A stretch of 64,000 nucleotides of DNA from an uncultured Lachnospiraceae bacterium (GTDB lineage: Bacteria > Bacillota > Clostridia > Lachnospirales > Lachnospiraceae), in the NCBI GenBank assembly GCA_944383265.1, contig CALWOX010000003.1, positions 186,001-250,000 on the forward strand, given 5' to 3'. The position numbers and the translations under genes were made by a program. Shown here piece after piece: positions 25,722 through 33,441 of the stretch (position 1 is its first letter; each line of letters opens with the position of its first letter). The notes under the pieces were generated by a model that was given only the letters and a program-made list of their open reading frames with translations, was not told the origin of the DNA and did no database searches.

Positions 25722-26432
25722 ATGAACGAAGAATTTTCAAGAACACTTATGCTTGTGGAGGATGATGACTTCAAACGAATTTCCGGAAGACATGTGGTTG
25801 TATTCGGTCTCGGAGGTGTGGGTTCTTATGTGTGTGAGGCTTTGGCTCGCTTCGGAATAAAATATTTGAGTCTTATCGATGCGGATACTGTAGATATAAG
25901 CAACATTAACAGGCAGCTTTATGCGCTGCATTCAACTGTGGGAAGAAAAAAGATCGAGGTTGCTTCAGAGCGCATACATGACATTGATCCCGGTGCCGAT
26001 ATAATGACCTATGACACATTTGTGCTTCCGGAAAATATTTCTGATGTCATGACTGAAATAGAGAGCTTCGGAGGGCAAAACAGACACCCTGACTATGTTA
26101 TAGACGCTATTGACACCATAAGCGCAAAGATCGCATTAGCCGAATACTGCGAAAAAAATGAAATCCCCCTTATTTCTTCAATGGGTACAGGAAATAAGCT
26201 TGATCCCTTCAGGTTTGAGATATGTGATATACAAAAGACTTCTGTTTGCCCGCTTTGTAAGGTAATGAGACGAGAGCTTAAAAACAGAGGAGTAAAAAAA
26301 CTGACTGTGCTCTATTCAAAGGAACAGCCTGTAAAGACAGGTACCAGAACTCCGGGCTCCGTATCATTTGTCCCTTCTGTGGCGGGTCTTGAAATTGCAG
26401 GGTATGTGATAAAAGATATGCTTAACAGATAA
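25722..26432 (+). CDS. tcdA: tRNA threonylcarbamoyladenosine dehydratase TcdA
   Basis: 236 residues. E1-like/ThiF fold: nucleotide-binding VVFGLGGVGSYVCEALARFG at about 27-46, DADTVDISNINRQLYAL, then the acidic YVIDAIDTISAK, and the CxxC-containing block SVCPLCKVMRRELKNRG. The C-terminal PGSVSFVPSVAGLEIAGYVI is typical of TcdA (CsdL/YgdL), which cyclises t6A to ct6A at position 37 of ANN-decoding tRNAs. It is divergent from nadE. AGGGAA precedes the ATG. A weak hairpin (AAAGCT/AGCTTT at 26431-26449) follows the stop. Confidence 0.92.
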   Translation: MNEEFSRTLMLVEDDDFKRISGRHVVVFGLGGVGSYVCEALARFGIKYLSLIDADTVDISNINRQLYALHSTVGRKKIEVASERIHDIDPGADIMTYDTFVLPENISDVMTEIESFGGQNRHPDYVIDAIDTISAKIALAEYCEKNEIPLISSMGTGNKLDPFRFEICDIQKTSVCPLCKVMRRELKNRGVKKLTVLYSKEQPVKTGTRTPGSVSFVPSVAGLEIAGYVIKDMLNR

Positions 26433-26489
26433 AGCTTTAACAGAGCTTTAAATAAGCGAGGCAAATAATAATCATCCGCACAACGTAGT

Positions 26490-27518
26490 AGAGGTTATCG
26501 TATCATTAATCCTGATTACGATAACCCCTACAGATTACACTCTGCCAATGGACTATACCTCTTTTCTTTTTTATTTTCATCGGCTATATTCAGTTTTAAC
26601 CAATCACTCAAATCCTGATATTATTTTCTTTTACTTAATCTTATAAGTTACGCCCGCTTAATCTGTTTAAATTTTTTGAAATATCTGATGTCTTTCACCC
26701 ATCCTATATTTCTTTTTAAACGATGCTCCTGTCGGCGATGGAAATTATATATCCTTTGAGTAATTTCTCAGTCCTTTATTCGGGACTTTTAAATTAATCC
26801 GATAATCATATTTTATATTTTCCGATTAACTCTTACCTCGTTAATCTTATGGTGAAAATACTTTGATGATTATGGTTAATCTTATTAACTTATACTCTGA
26901 TTTATTAATTTATAATTATAATTCTTAATCTTTATTTCTCAGTTACTTAAATGTAGGATCTGCTTTTTTAAGGCTGTCTTTTTTATCCAAGTACTTTTTA
27001 AAACTTTAAGTATTATTCTAATTATATTTATTAATAAATTTATATGAGTTATAAGTTTTAATGTTTCAGCTTATGAACCTTTAAAAGCCTTACTTCGGTT
27101 TTTAAAAGATCCTTTTTACTTACTTGTCCATTGGACCGTCCCTCCTGAAGTTAATGAGTAAGGTTCTTTCAGATTAACTACCATACATAATCACCTTCCT
27201 CCTCGGCAGTTACTGATGCCTGCTGTTCGCTTTCGCACTTTTCGGTAATTAATCGGCCTCCGATGAAACCTTTATTTATTCTTAAGAGAGATATTCTTAT
27301 AAATACTTCAATTTTTTAGTAGATATTAAATATTAAAATTTAACTCTCTGATTTCCCTCTGATTATGAATTACTAATCCTGCTGCTTTTACGAATATTTC
27401 CTGTTGTCTATACGATTATTTCACGCTTTTAACATTTAATATTCTTTGCTTTTGAAATTAATAACTTATAGTCTTTACCGGTAATCTTTTTGAAGATTTA
27501 TAAGTTCTTTCTTAAGTT
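26490..27518 (-). ncRNA. Candidate long structured non-coding RNA (unidentified)
   Basis: The 1,279 bases between tcdA and pyrG hold no frame above about 60 codons on either strand. The minus strand is purine(A)-rich, like transcribed RNAs in this genome, and an extended -10 promoter lies at its upstream end. Many stems can be drawn in that strand: AACTTATA/TATAAGTT (27499-27506 with 27463-27470) enclosing AATCTT/AAGATT (27493-27498 with 27483-27488); ATTAATTACC/GGTAGTTAAT (27244-27253 with 27173-27182) enclosing a GAAA tetraloop stem and a GGCA/TGCC stem; CTTTTAAAAACC/GGCTTTTAAAG (27097-27108 with 27079-27089); ATCGG/CCGAT near 27259; AGTCC/GGACT near 26780; and a 10-base terminal hairpin at 26493-26526. 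The motif AAGATTAA recurs four times. It does not match RNase P, tmRNA, SRP or 6S RNA as I know them; ends are estimates. A decayed gene is the main alternative. Confidence 0.4.
26493..26526. other. Strong hairpin near the 3' end of the gene-free region
   Basis: GGTTATCGTA (26493-26502) and TACGATAACC (26517-26526) form a perfect 10-base stem with a 14-base loop. It lacks a following T run on either strand, so it is not a classical terminator. It may be the 3' stem of the candidate RNA. Confidence 0.6.
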
Positions 27519-27524
27519 GTCTTT

Positions 27525-27533
27525 ATAATACCA
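27525..27533 (-). promoter_or_regulatory. Extended -10 promoter at the upstream end of the candidate RNA
   Basis: Minus strand TGGTATTAT (27533-27525), a TGN-extended -10 box one base from consensus. No good -35 box. Predicted start near 27518. Confidence 0.4.
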
Positions 27534-27639
27534 TGGAGTCATCAAAATATCTATTGGCAAAACAACTGAAAGATAATGTTAATTTTTGGTAAAAATTGTT
27601 CTTAAAAAAATACAATTTTTGAGTTATAATATTAATGTT

Positions 27640-27696
27640 GGGCCTGTTTTGATGTATCCGAACTTTAAAGCTTTCGGTACACACCAAAACAGGCCC
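27640..27696 (-). terminator. Hairpin after pyrG
   Basis: GGGCCTGTTTTG (minus strand 27696-27685) pairs with CAAAACAGGCCC (27651-27640), 12 bases, with an inner GTACCGAA/TTCGGATAC-like stem. It begins 16 bases after the pyrG stop. There is no immediate T run; a second hairpin ACAATTTTT/AAAAATTGT follows at 27591-27620 with an internal run of T on the minus strand. Confidence 0.6.
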
Positions 27697-27711
27697 GTAT
27701 TTTATTTGGAT

Positions 27712-29331
27712 TTATTTTTCATCAGTTTCAGATTTTGCATCCAGTGAAGCTTTGACAAGTCCCATAAAAAGAGGGTGAGCCTTGTTGGGTCTGCTCTTAA
27801 ACTCAGGATGGAACTGAACAGCCTCAAAATAGGGATGATCCCCTATCTCCACAGCCTCCACTATTACACCGTCAGGCGAGGTTCCGCTTATAACAAGTCC
27901 CGCATCTTTGAGCGTATCCCTGTATTCATTGTTAAACTCATAGCGATGCCTGTGCCTCTCGGAGATCTCTTCGGCATTATAAAGCTTTGCCATCTTGCTC
28001 TCAGGATTCAATCTGCAGGGATATGCCCCAAGTCTTAATGTTCCGCCTTTATCCATTCCGTCATTCTGGTCCGGAAGGAAATCTATGACTTTATGTGAAG
28101 AATTGAAATCAAATTCTCCTGAATCCGCATCATCCATACCGCACACATTTCTCGCAAATTCGATAACAGCTATCTGCATTCCGAGGCATATTCCCAGATA
28201 AGGCTTTTTGTGCTCTCTGCAATATCTCGCAGTGCTTATCATTCCGTTTATTCCCCTCTGACCGAAGCCTCCGGGAACTATTATTCCATCGCAGTCGGAA
28301 AGTATCTCTGCGGCATTTTCGTCCGTGATACCCTCTGAATCTATCCACTTTATGTCAGGCTTTACCCCGCATTCGTATCCTGCGTGATGTATGGCCTCAG
28401 CCACTGAAAGATACGCATCATGAAGTGCTACATATTTTCCGACTATTCCTATAGTCACCTTTTTGTTCGCACTTTTTATCTTGTCAAGCATATGATTCCA
28501 GTCGGAAAGGTCAGCCTCAGGCGCATTGAGTCCAAGCTCTCTTAAAACTATTCCTGAAAAGTTTTCACTCTCAAGCATTATCGGAGCCTCATAGAGCTCG
28601 GGAAGCGTAGTATTTTCTATAACACAATCGTCCTTTACATTGCAGAAAAGGGCAACCTTCTTTTTAATGGGTTCGCTGAGGCTTCCGTCGCATCTGAGTA
28701 CAACTATATCGGGCTTTATTCCCATTCCCTGCAGCTCGGCAACAGAGTGCTGCGTAGGCTTTGTCTTGTATTCATTGCTTCCCGAAAGATAAGGCACCAG
28801 AGTGACATGTATGTATACAGTATTTTCAGGTCCCTGTTCAAGTCCCACCTGACGTATAGCCTCAAGGAATGGTCTGCTCTCTATGTCGCCTGTGGTTCCT
28901 CCGATCTCTGTTATCACTATATCTGCTCCGGTTTTCTTTCCGACTCTGTATATGAAATTTTTAATTTCTGTTGTAACGTGGGGGATCACCTGTACGGTCT
29001 CTCCGAGATACTCTCCTCTTCTCTCTTTATTAAGGATATTCCAGTATACCTTTCCTGAAGTGAGGTTTGAGTATTTGTTAAGGTCCTCATCGATAAACCT
29101 CTCATAATGTCCGAGGTCAAGGTCTGTCTCGGCACCGTCCTCCGTAACATATACCTCTCCGTGCTGATAGGGGTTCATGGTACCGGGGTCGACATTTAAG
29201 TAAGGATCAAGTTTTTGAGCCGCAACTTTAAGTCCTCTCTGCTTTAAAAGTCTTCCGAGGGATGCGGCTGTTATCCCCTTTCCAAGCCCTGATACAACGC
29301 CTCCTGTTACAAAAACATACTTCGTATTCAT
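27712..29331 (-). CDS. pyrG: CTP synthase
   Basis: 539 residues, the usual size. The N-terminal synthetase domain starts [20 protein letters not shown] (P-loop) and contains [20 protein letters not shown] and [19 protein letters not shown]. The C-terminal class I glutamine amidotransferase domain has VPGGFGQRG, the catalytic Cys in [15 protein letters not shown] and His-Glu in [12 protein letters not shown]. It makes CTP from UTP, ATP and glutamine (EC 6.3.4.2). GGGGGAG precedes the ATG. A terminator-like hairpin in the leader suggests attenuation. Confidence 0.97.
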   Translation of the reverse strand: MNTKYVFVTGGVVSGLGKGITAASLGRLLKQRGLKVAAQKLDPYLNVDPGTMNPYQHGEVYVTEDGAETDLDLGHYERFIDEDLNKYSNLTSGKVYWNILNKERRGEYLGETVQVIPHVTTEIKNFIYRVGKKTGADIVITEIGGTTGDIESRPFLEAIRQVGLEQGPENTVYIHVTLVPYLSGSNEYKTKPTQHSVAELQGMGIKPDIVVLRCDGSLSEPIKKKVALFCNVKDDCVIENTTLPELYEAPIMLESENFSGIVLRELGLNAPEADLSDWNHMLDKIKSANKKVTIGIVGKYVALHDAYLSVAEAIHHAGYECGVKPDIKWIDSEGITDENAAEILSDCDGIIVPGGFGQRGINGMISTARYCREHKKPYLGICLGMQIAVIEFARNVCGMDDADSGEFDFNSSHKVIDFLPDQNDGMDKGGTLRLGAYPCRLNPESKMAKLYNAEEISERHRHRYEFNNEYRDTLKDAGLVISGTSPDGVIVEAVEIGDHPYFEAVQFHPEFKSRPNKAHPLFMGLVKASLDAKSETDEK

Positions 29332-29376
29332 ATCCGAATCTCCCCCTTTTTATTTTTTGTATAGCTTTTAAAGCAG

Positions 29377-29428
29377 AAAAAGCGCCCTCGAGGGATGAGA
29401 AATCCTCCCCCTCAGGTATACGCTTTTT
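29377..29428 (-). promoter_or_regulatory. Attenuator-like hairpin in the pyrG leader
   Basis: Minus strand: AAAAAGCG (29428-29421) pairs with CGCTTTTT (29384-29377), with an inner GAGGGGGAGGAT/ATCCCTC-type stem. The T run makes it a terminator upstream of pyrG. In Bacillus pyrG a similar terminator is controlled by CTP-dependent addition of G residues at the 5' end; here the predicted start is not GGG, so the mechanism may differ. Confidence 0.6.
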
Positions 29429-29438
29429 TAACTCAACA

Positions 29439-29467
29439 AGTATATAAAAATTACAAAAAAATTTCAA
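29439..29467 (-). promoter_or_regulatory. Predicted pyrG promoter
   Basis: Minus strand TTGAAA (29467-29462), 17 bases, TATACT (29444-29439). The start would be about 29432, just before the attenuator arm. Confidence 0.6.
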
Positions 29468-29490
29468 GAGGCTACAGGAAGTATTTTATT

Positions 29491-30873
29491 TTATAATGAA
29501 TATTTTCCTCTTTTTATAAACTCGCCTGTATTTTCCTCTGTAACTCTTCCCTTCTCGGCGACTTTTCTTCCACGCAAAAATACAGACTCTATCCTTCCTT
29601 TTACTTTAAGTCCTTCGTAATTACAGTAGTCCGCGGCAGAGAGTTGGTCAGCCGCCCTTATTGTATACTCATCATTCGGATCTATTATTACTATGTCGGC
29701 ATCAGAGCACTCGGCGATCACACCCTTCCTCGGATACATTCCGTAAAGCTTTGCAGGATTTTCAGAGCATACCTCACACATCTTTTCAAGACTTATGCGG
29801 CCTTTCTTGACTCCTTCGGAAAACATCAGTATACCTCTGTACTCAACTCCGTTGAGACCCCCGGGGATCTTTCGAAAATCATCCTTTCCGAGAAGTCTCT
29901 GCTCCCGGGTAAAGCTGCAGTGGTCTGTTGATACGGTCTGTATCTCTCCGCCTGCTATAGCCTTCCAAAGCACTTCATTGTCATGCTTTGTCCTAAGAGG
30001 AGGAGCACACACAAACTCTGCTCCCGAGAAAGCCTCTGTATCAAGCCTTGAGCTGTCAAGGAGAAGGTATTGGGGGCAGGTCTCCGCATAAACCTTTTGT
30101 CCTCTTTTTCTTGCCCCCCTTATCTCATTCAATCCCTCTTCACAGGTAAGATGTACATCTATCACATCAGCTCCCGCAACATAAGCAAGATATAAAAGTC
30201 TGTTTATAGCCTCCGCCTCGGCAGCGGCAGGTCTTGTCTTATAATGGCTTGAAGGCTTTGAAATCCTTTCATCTGAAGCGTACTCATCTCTCAAGGAATC
30301 TATGAGCCCCGAGTTTTCACAATGACATCCGGTAATCCCGCCTATCTCCTTAAGCCTTACAAGTATTTCATAAATACTCCTGTCGTCAAGCATATCCGCA
30401 TAGGTCATATATACCTTGAAGGTGGTTATACCCTCATTCATCATGACCTCACATTCTCTTTTCCTGTCAGGATTCCACTCTGAAAAAGACATGTGGAAGC
30501 TGTAATCGCATGAGCATCCCTTTGCGGCTTTTTTTTGCCAGTTTTTGAGGCCTTCCATGAGGCTTTCTCCCTTATATGCTGTGGCAAAGTCTATAATCGT
30601 AGTTGTCCCCCCTGATACAGCCGCCTTTGTGCCTGTATAAAAATCATCACAGGTAACAGTTCCCGCAACGTGAAGGTCAAAGTGTGTATGAGCATCTATA
30701 AATCCCGGAAATATATATTTGCCTGCGGCATCAATTATTGTAGTATCGGAATTTCTTGTTAAGGGCTCTTCAATATTTCCTATTTTTTTTATCTTCTCAC
30801 CCTCTATGAGTATATCAGCCCTGTATGTGCCCTGCGATGATACTATTGTTCCGTTTTTTATTACAGTGAGCAT
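29491..30873 (-). CDS. hyuA: Dihydropyrimidinase/hydantoinase HyuA
   Basis: 460 residues, normal for D-hydantoinase/dihydropyrimidinase. Metal site: FPGFIDAHTHFDLHVAGT (HxH), the Lys that becomes carboxylated in ITTFKVYMTYAD, further His residues in VIDVHLTCEEG, and the Asp in STDHCSFT. The enzyme opens cyclic amides such as hydantoin or dihydropyrimidine rings. hyuA is a regular member of the yge/ssnA purine-degradation cluster; here it lies 2.6 kb from the rest. GGAGG stands seven bases before the ATG. Transcription is leftward; the upstream neighbour is a nuclease gene of likely foreign origin. Confidence 0.9.
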   Translation of the reverse strand: MLTVIKNGTIVSSQGTYRADILIEGEKIKKIGNIEEPLTRNSDTTIIDAAGKYIFPGFIDAHTHFDLHVAGTVTCDDFYTGTKAAVSGGTTTIIDFATAYKGESLMEGLKNWQKKAAKGCSCDYSFHMSFSEWNPDRKRECEVMMNEGITTFKVYMTYADMLDDRSIYEILVRLKEIGGITGCHCENSGLIDSLRDEYASDERISKPSSHYKTRPAAAEAEAINRLLYLAYVAGADVIDVHLTCEEGLNEIRGARKRGQKVYAETCPQYLLLDSSRLDTEAFSGAEFVCAPPLRTKHDNEVLWKAIAGGEIQTVSTDHCSFTREQRLLGKDDFRKIPGGLNGVEYRGILMFSEGVKKGRISLEKMCEVCSENPAKLYGMYPRKGVIAECSDADIVIIDPNDEYTIRAADQLSAADYCNYEGLKVKGRIESVFLRGRKVAEKGRVTEENTGEFIKRGKYSL

Positions 30874-30945
30874 GCTCTAACCTCCGGTAAAACCATTCGA
30901 CTATTTAAGTTTTTTGGCCTTTTATTTTTGAATACTTTAAACCAA

Positions 30946-31893
30946 TTATAACAAATTGTACTTATTGTAAAGCCGATGCAAGTATTCCCGGTCTTCTGTA
31001 GCTCTTTTAAGCTCTGACAATTTATTTTCCTTAAGGAGAAGGCCGGTAAGCTCCTTAAACCTGTTCTCTCCTTGTTCAATTCCCTTATCAATTCCACGTT
31101 TTTCTACAAGCTCGCTGAGATTACACATGCTTCCGACTACTTTCTTTATCTCATCTGACAGACGTATACCTAAGCTCTTAAGCTCCGACAATTTTTCTTC
31201 CTTTCCAAGAGCATTGCTGCAAAGTACTCTTAAAAGCTCAAGTACTTTATCTTCCGACTTTACTCTGTCATTTATCCTTAATATGATGACATTCATCATA
31301 TCATAGTATTCTCTTTTTCTGTCTATGTTCCCTATTATATCATGCTTGTCTGTTCGGTACAATGTAGCTGTATCAGCTTCCCTGTCAGGAAGATCATCAC
31401 CCATACATATCCAAACAGAATATACCTTCTCCAAGGAGGCATAATCAGTCTCTTTTGTTATGCTTTTAAGCTGAGAGCCGAAGCGTCTTGCAGCATAGTA
31501 CATTCCTCTTTTCTCAATAGGATACCCACGTCTGTATGAGTTTTGTATCTCGATATTTATATATAATCCAATGTATTTTCCCGTGTAATCGGGGTACGAT
31601 GCCTTAAACATTATGTCATAAAATACATTTCCCTCATTAAGAGTCTTATCCTCTATATTTATCCCCTCTATATTGGTCAGATTCCTTCCTACCATTTTCC
31701 CGGATACAGCGATGTCATTATTTTCAATATATTTATTTTCAATGTCTGACAAAGATGCATCCTTAAACTCATGTGTGAATCTTTTTAATATTCTTGAGAG
31801 AAATTGCTTGTTTGATAATAGGTTTTTTAACGCAGTGTCATACTTCGCCTTACCTTCTTCATTAGTTAAAATAGTACTGCTTATGTCGTTCAT
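30946..31893 (-). CDS. Rpn-family PD-(D/E)XK nuclease (transposase-like)
   Basis: About 315 residues from the ATG at 31893 (GAAGGG upstream); a TTG at 31908 is less likely. The PD-(D/E)XK nuclease core is seen as DIMFKASYPDYTGKYIGLYI followed by NIEIQNSYRRGYPIEKRGMY (acidic residue, E-x-Q), with YAARRFGSQL after it. This is the family called PD-(D/E)XK nuclease family transposase/Rpn, which in E. coli promotes RecA-independent recombination. A C-terminal charged region (ELVEKRGIDKGIEQGENRF) is also usual. Such genes are often mobile and multi-copy. It interrupts hyuA from the rest of the purine cluster. No terminal repeats were seen. Confidence 0.85.
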   Translation of the reverse strand: MNDISSTILTNEEGKAKYDTALKNLLSNKQFLSRILKRFTHEFKDASLSDIENKYIENNDIAVSGKMVGRNLTNIEGINIEDKTLNEGNVFYDIMFKASYPDYTGKYIGLYINIEIQNSYRRGYPIEKRGMYYAARRFGSQLKSITKETDYASLEKVYSVWICMGDDLPDREADTATLYRTDKHDIIGNIDRKREYYDMMNVIILRINDRVKSEDKVLELLRVLCSNALGKEEKLSELKSLGIRLSDEIKKVVGSMCNLSELVEKRGIDKGIEQGENRFKELTGLLLKENKLSELKRATEDREYLHRLYNKYNLL

Positions 31894-32000
31894 ATATTTG
31901 CCCTTCAAAACATTCTTAAGAAATATTTTAGTAAAGGCATGATAATAAATAAAGAGTCCCGCAGCATGAATTAATGCTCTGAGTGCATATCACTTTAATC

Positions 32001-32600
32001 CTACAGCATTTCTCCATATTTAATCACCAAATCATAATCATAAACCTTCGGCAAGTCCGAGTCTCTTACCGCTTTCCAAAGTACTGCTGCTGTCTTCAGT
32101 TTGTCTTTAAATTGAGCGTTTCTGTCATCAGCACAAAAGTCTTTTAAAAACTTATTCCATTCACAAGCTGAATCATTATATTTTGCATAATTTGATTTGC
32201 CATAGTATATATTAAGCATGTCTTGAATCGTGAAAGACCTGTCATTCTCTTTTTTCACTTTTCGCCATGCTGTTGCCATATCTGCAGTAAACTTAAAGTT
32301 ATCAATTCCCGTTTGCCGTGAAAAGAAGTCTCTGAATTTTGTATTAAATGAAAACCCGCAATCAAGCAAAGGGCTGTTTAAAGTAACTTCTGTTATTGAT
32401 TTTTTTCGGGAACCGCTCTTCTTTTTCCGAATCAAATTTCCGTTAAAGTATTCCTTTATATTTTGATTTAATTCCGGTTTTGTTCCAGTATGGTCAATAC
32501 CCGGCTGCTTGCATATTTTTAATAATTCATCACGATACCAATAATATTTAATAAATTCATCATATGATTTAATATCGCTGAATTCAGGTCGATTACTCAT
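32001..32600 (-). CDS. SAP-domain protein of unknown function
   Basis: 199 residues. Residues 12-58 look like a SAP-type helix-extended loop-helix nucleic-acid-binding motif: YDEFIKYYWYRDELLKICKQ followed by PGIDHTGTKPELNQNIKEYF. A basic linker (NLIRKKKSGSRKKS) follows, and then a domain of about 120 residues I cannot name, ending DYDLVIKYGEML; similar SAP-plus-unknown-domain proteins occur singly in Clostridia. GGGAGCGG precedes the ATG. It lies next to the Rpn gene and is probably part of the same accessory insertion. Function unknown. Confidence 0.7.
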   Translation of the reverse strand: MSNRPEFSDIKSYDEFIKYYWYRDELLKICKQPGIDHTGTKPELNQNIKEYFNGNLIRKKKSGSRKKSITEVTLNSPLLDCGFSFNTKFRDFFSRQTGIDNFKFTADMATAWRKVKKENDRSFTIQDMLNIYYGKSNYAKYNDSACEWNKFLKDFCADDRNAQFKDKLKTAAVLWKAVRDSDLPKVYDYDLVIKYGEML

Positions 32601-32815
32601 TGTCGCCGCTCCCTAAAATTAAATTGTAAAGCTATTATGATCTGATTCTAATACTATACCGTATATCCTACAATAAAAATATTCTTTGCCGCTTGTTTCT
32701 GACTGTTTCTGCAAAATATAAAAGTATAAAAACATCAGTAAATGATATGTTGAATTTCCTGATATCAAAGTGATAAAATAACATTATAAATTTATGTTTT
32801 TAAGGAGGAGCTGAC

Positions 32816-33376
32816 ATGAGAAAAAGTTTCGGCGCAAAGCCCTACACCTATCCTCAACCTGTGCTGATAATCGCAAGCTATGACGAAAACGGAGTCCCTG
32901 ACGCAATGAACGCCGCATGGGGCGGGATAAGCGATGATACGCAGATATCAATGTGCCTGAGCGCAGGACATAAGACAGTAAAAAACATTCTTAAGAGAAA
33001 AGCCTTCACCATAAGTATGGCCGATGCGGCCCATGCAGTTGAATGTGATTATGTGGGAATAGTCTCTGCAAATGATGTTCCCGATAAGCTTCAAAAGGCG
33101 GGACTCCACACTACAAAATCAGAGCTTGTGGATGCTCCTATTATCGACGAGCTTCCCATGTGTCTTGAATGCAAGCTTATAAGTTATGATGAAGAGTCAT
33201 GCAGAATGGTCGGGGAAATTGTAAATGTAAGCGCCGACGAGAAGGTGCTTGACGAGAACGGAAAGATCGATCCCGCAAAGCTTCAGCCCATTACCTTCGA
33301 TCCTGTGAATAATGCCTATTTAAAGCTTGGTGAAAAAGTCGGAAATGCTTTTAAGGACGGATTAAAATTGAAATAA
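32816..33376 (+). CDS. Flavin reductase-like FMN-binding protein
   Basis: 186 residues of the flavin reductase (split-barrel) family: YPQPVLIIASYDENGVPDAM, NAAWGGISDDTQISMCLSAG and KTVKNILKRKAFTISMADAA fit the FMN-binding barrel; the C terminus PITFDPVNNAYLKLGEKVG is common in anaerobe members. These proteins bind FMN and take part in electron transfer or reduction of small molecules. AAGGAGGAG precedes the ATG. It is transcribed convergent to xdhD. Substrate unknown. Confidence 0.85.
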   Translation: MRKSFGAKPYTYPQPVLIIASYDENGVPDAMNAAWGGISDDTQISMCLSAGHKTVKNILKRKAFTISMADAAHAVECDYVGIVSANDVPDKLQKAGLHTTKSELVDAPIIDELPMCLECKLISYDEESCRMVGEIVNVSADEKVLDENGKIDPAKLQPITFDPVNNAYLKLGEKVGNAFKDGLKLK

Positions 33377-33401
33377 AATAAATTTATTTCGATATTATAA
33401 A

Positions 33402-33436
33402 GAGCTGTACATTCCATTTTATGAAGTGTACAGCTC
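33402..33436. terminator. Bidirectional terminator between the flavin reductase gene and xdhD
   Basis: GAGCTGTACA (33402-33411) and TGTACAGCTC (33427-33436), 10 perfect bases with a 15-base loop. CATTTTTATTT follows rightward and TTTATAAT follows leftward. Confidence 0.75.
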
Positions 33437-33441
33437 CATTT

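Noticed and set aside
26545-27134. CCAATGGAC and its complement GTCCATTGG 570 bases apart, which could close a giant RNA domain
   Set aside because: A nine-base match is expected by chance in a region of this size; not used as evidence without covariation.
26470-27530. Possible RNase P RNA, tmRNA, SRP RNA, group I or group II intron
   Set aside because: I could not find the conserved cores (for example RNase P P4 strands, tRNA-like end of tmRNA, domain V of group II introns).
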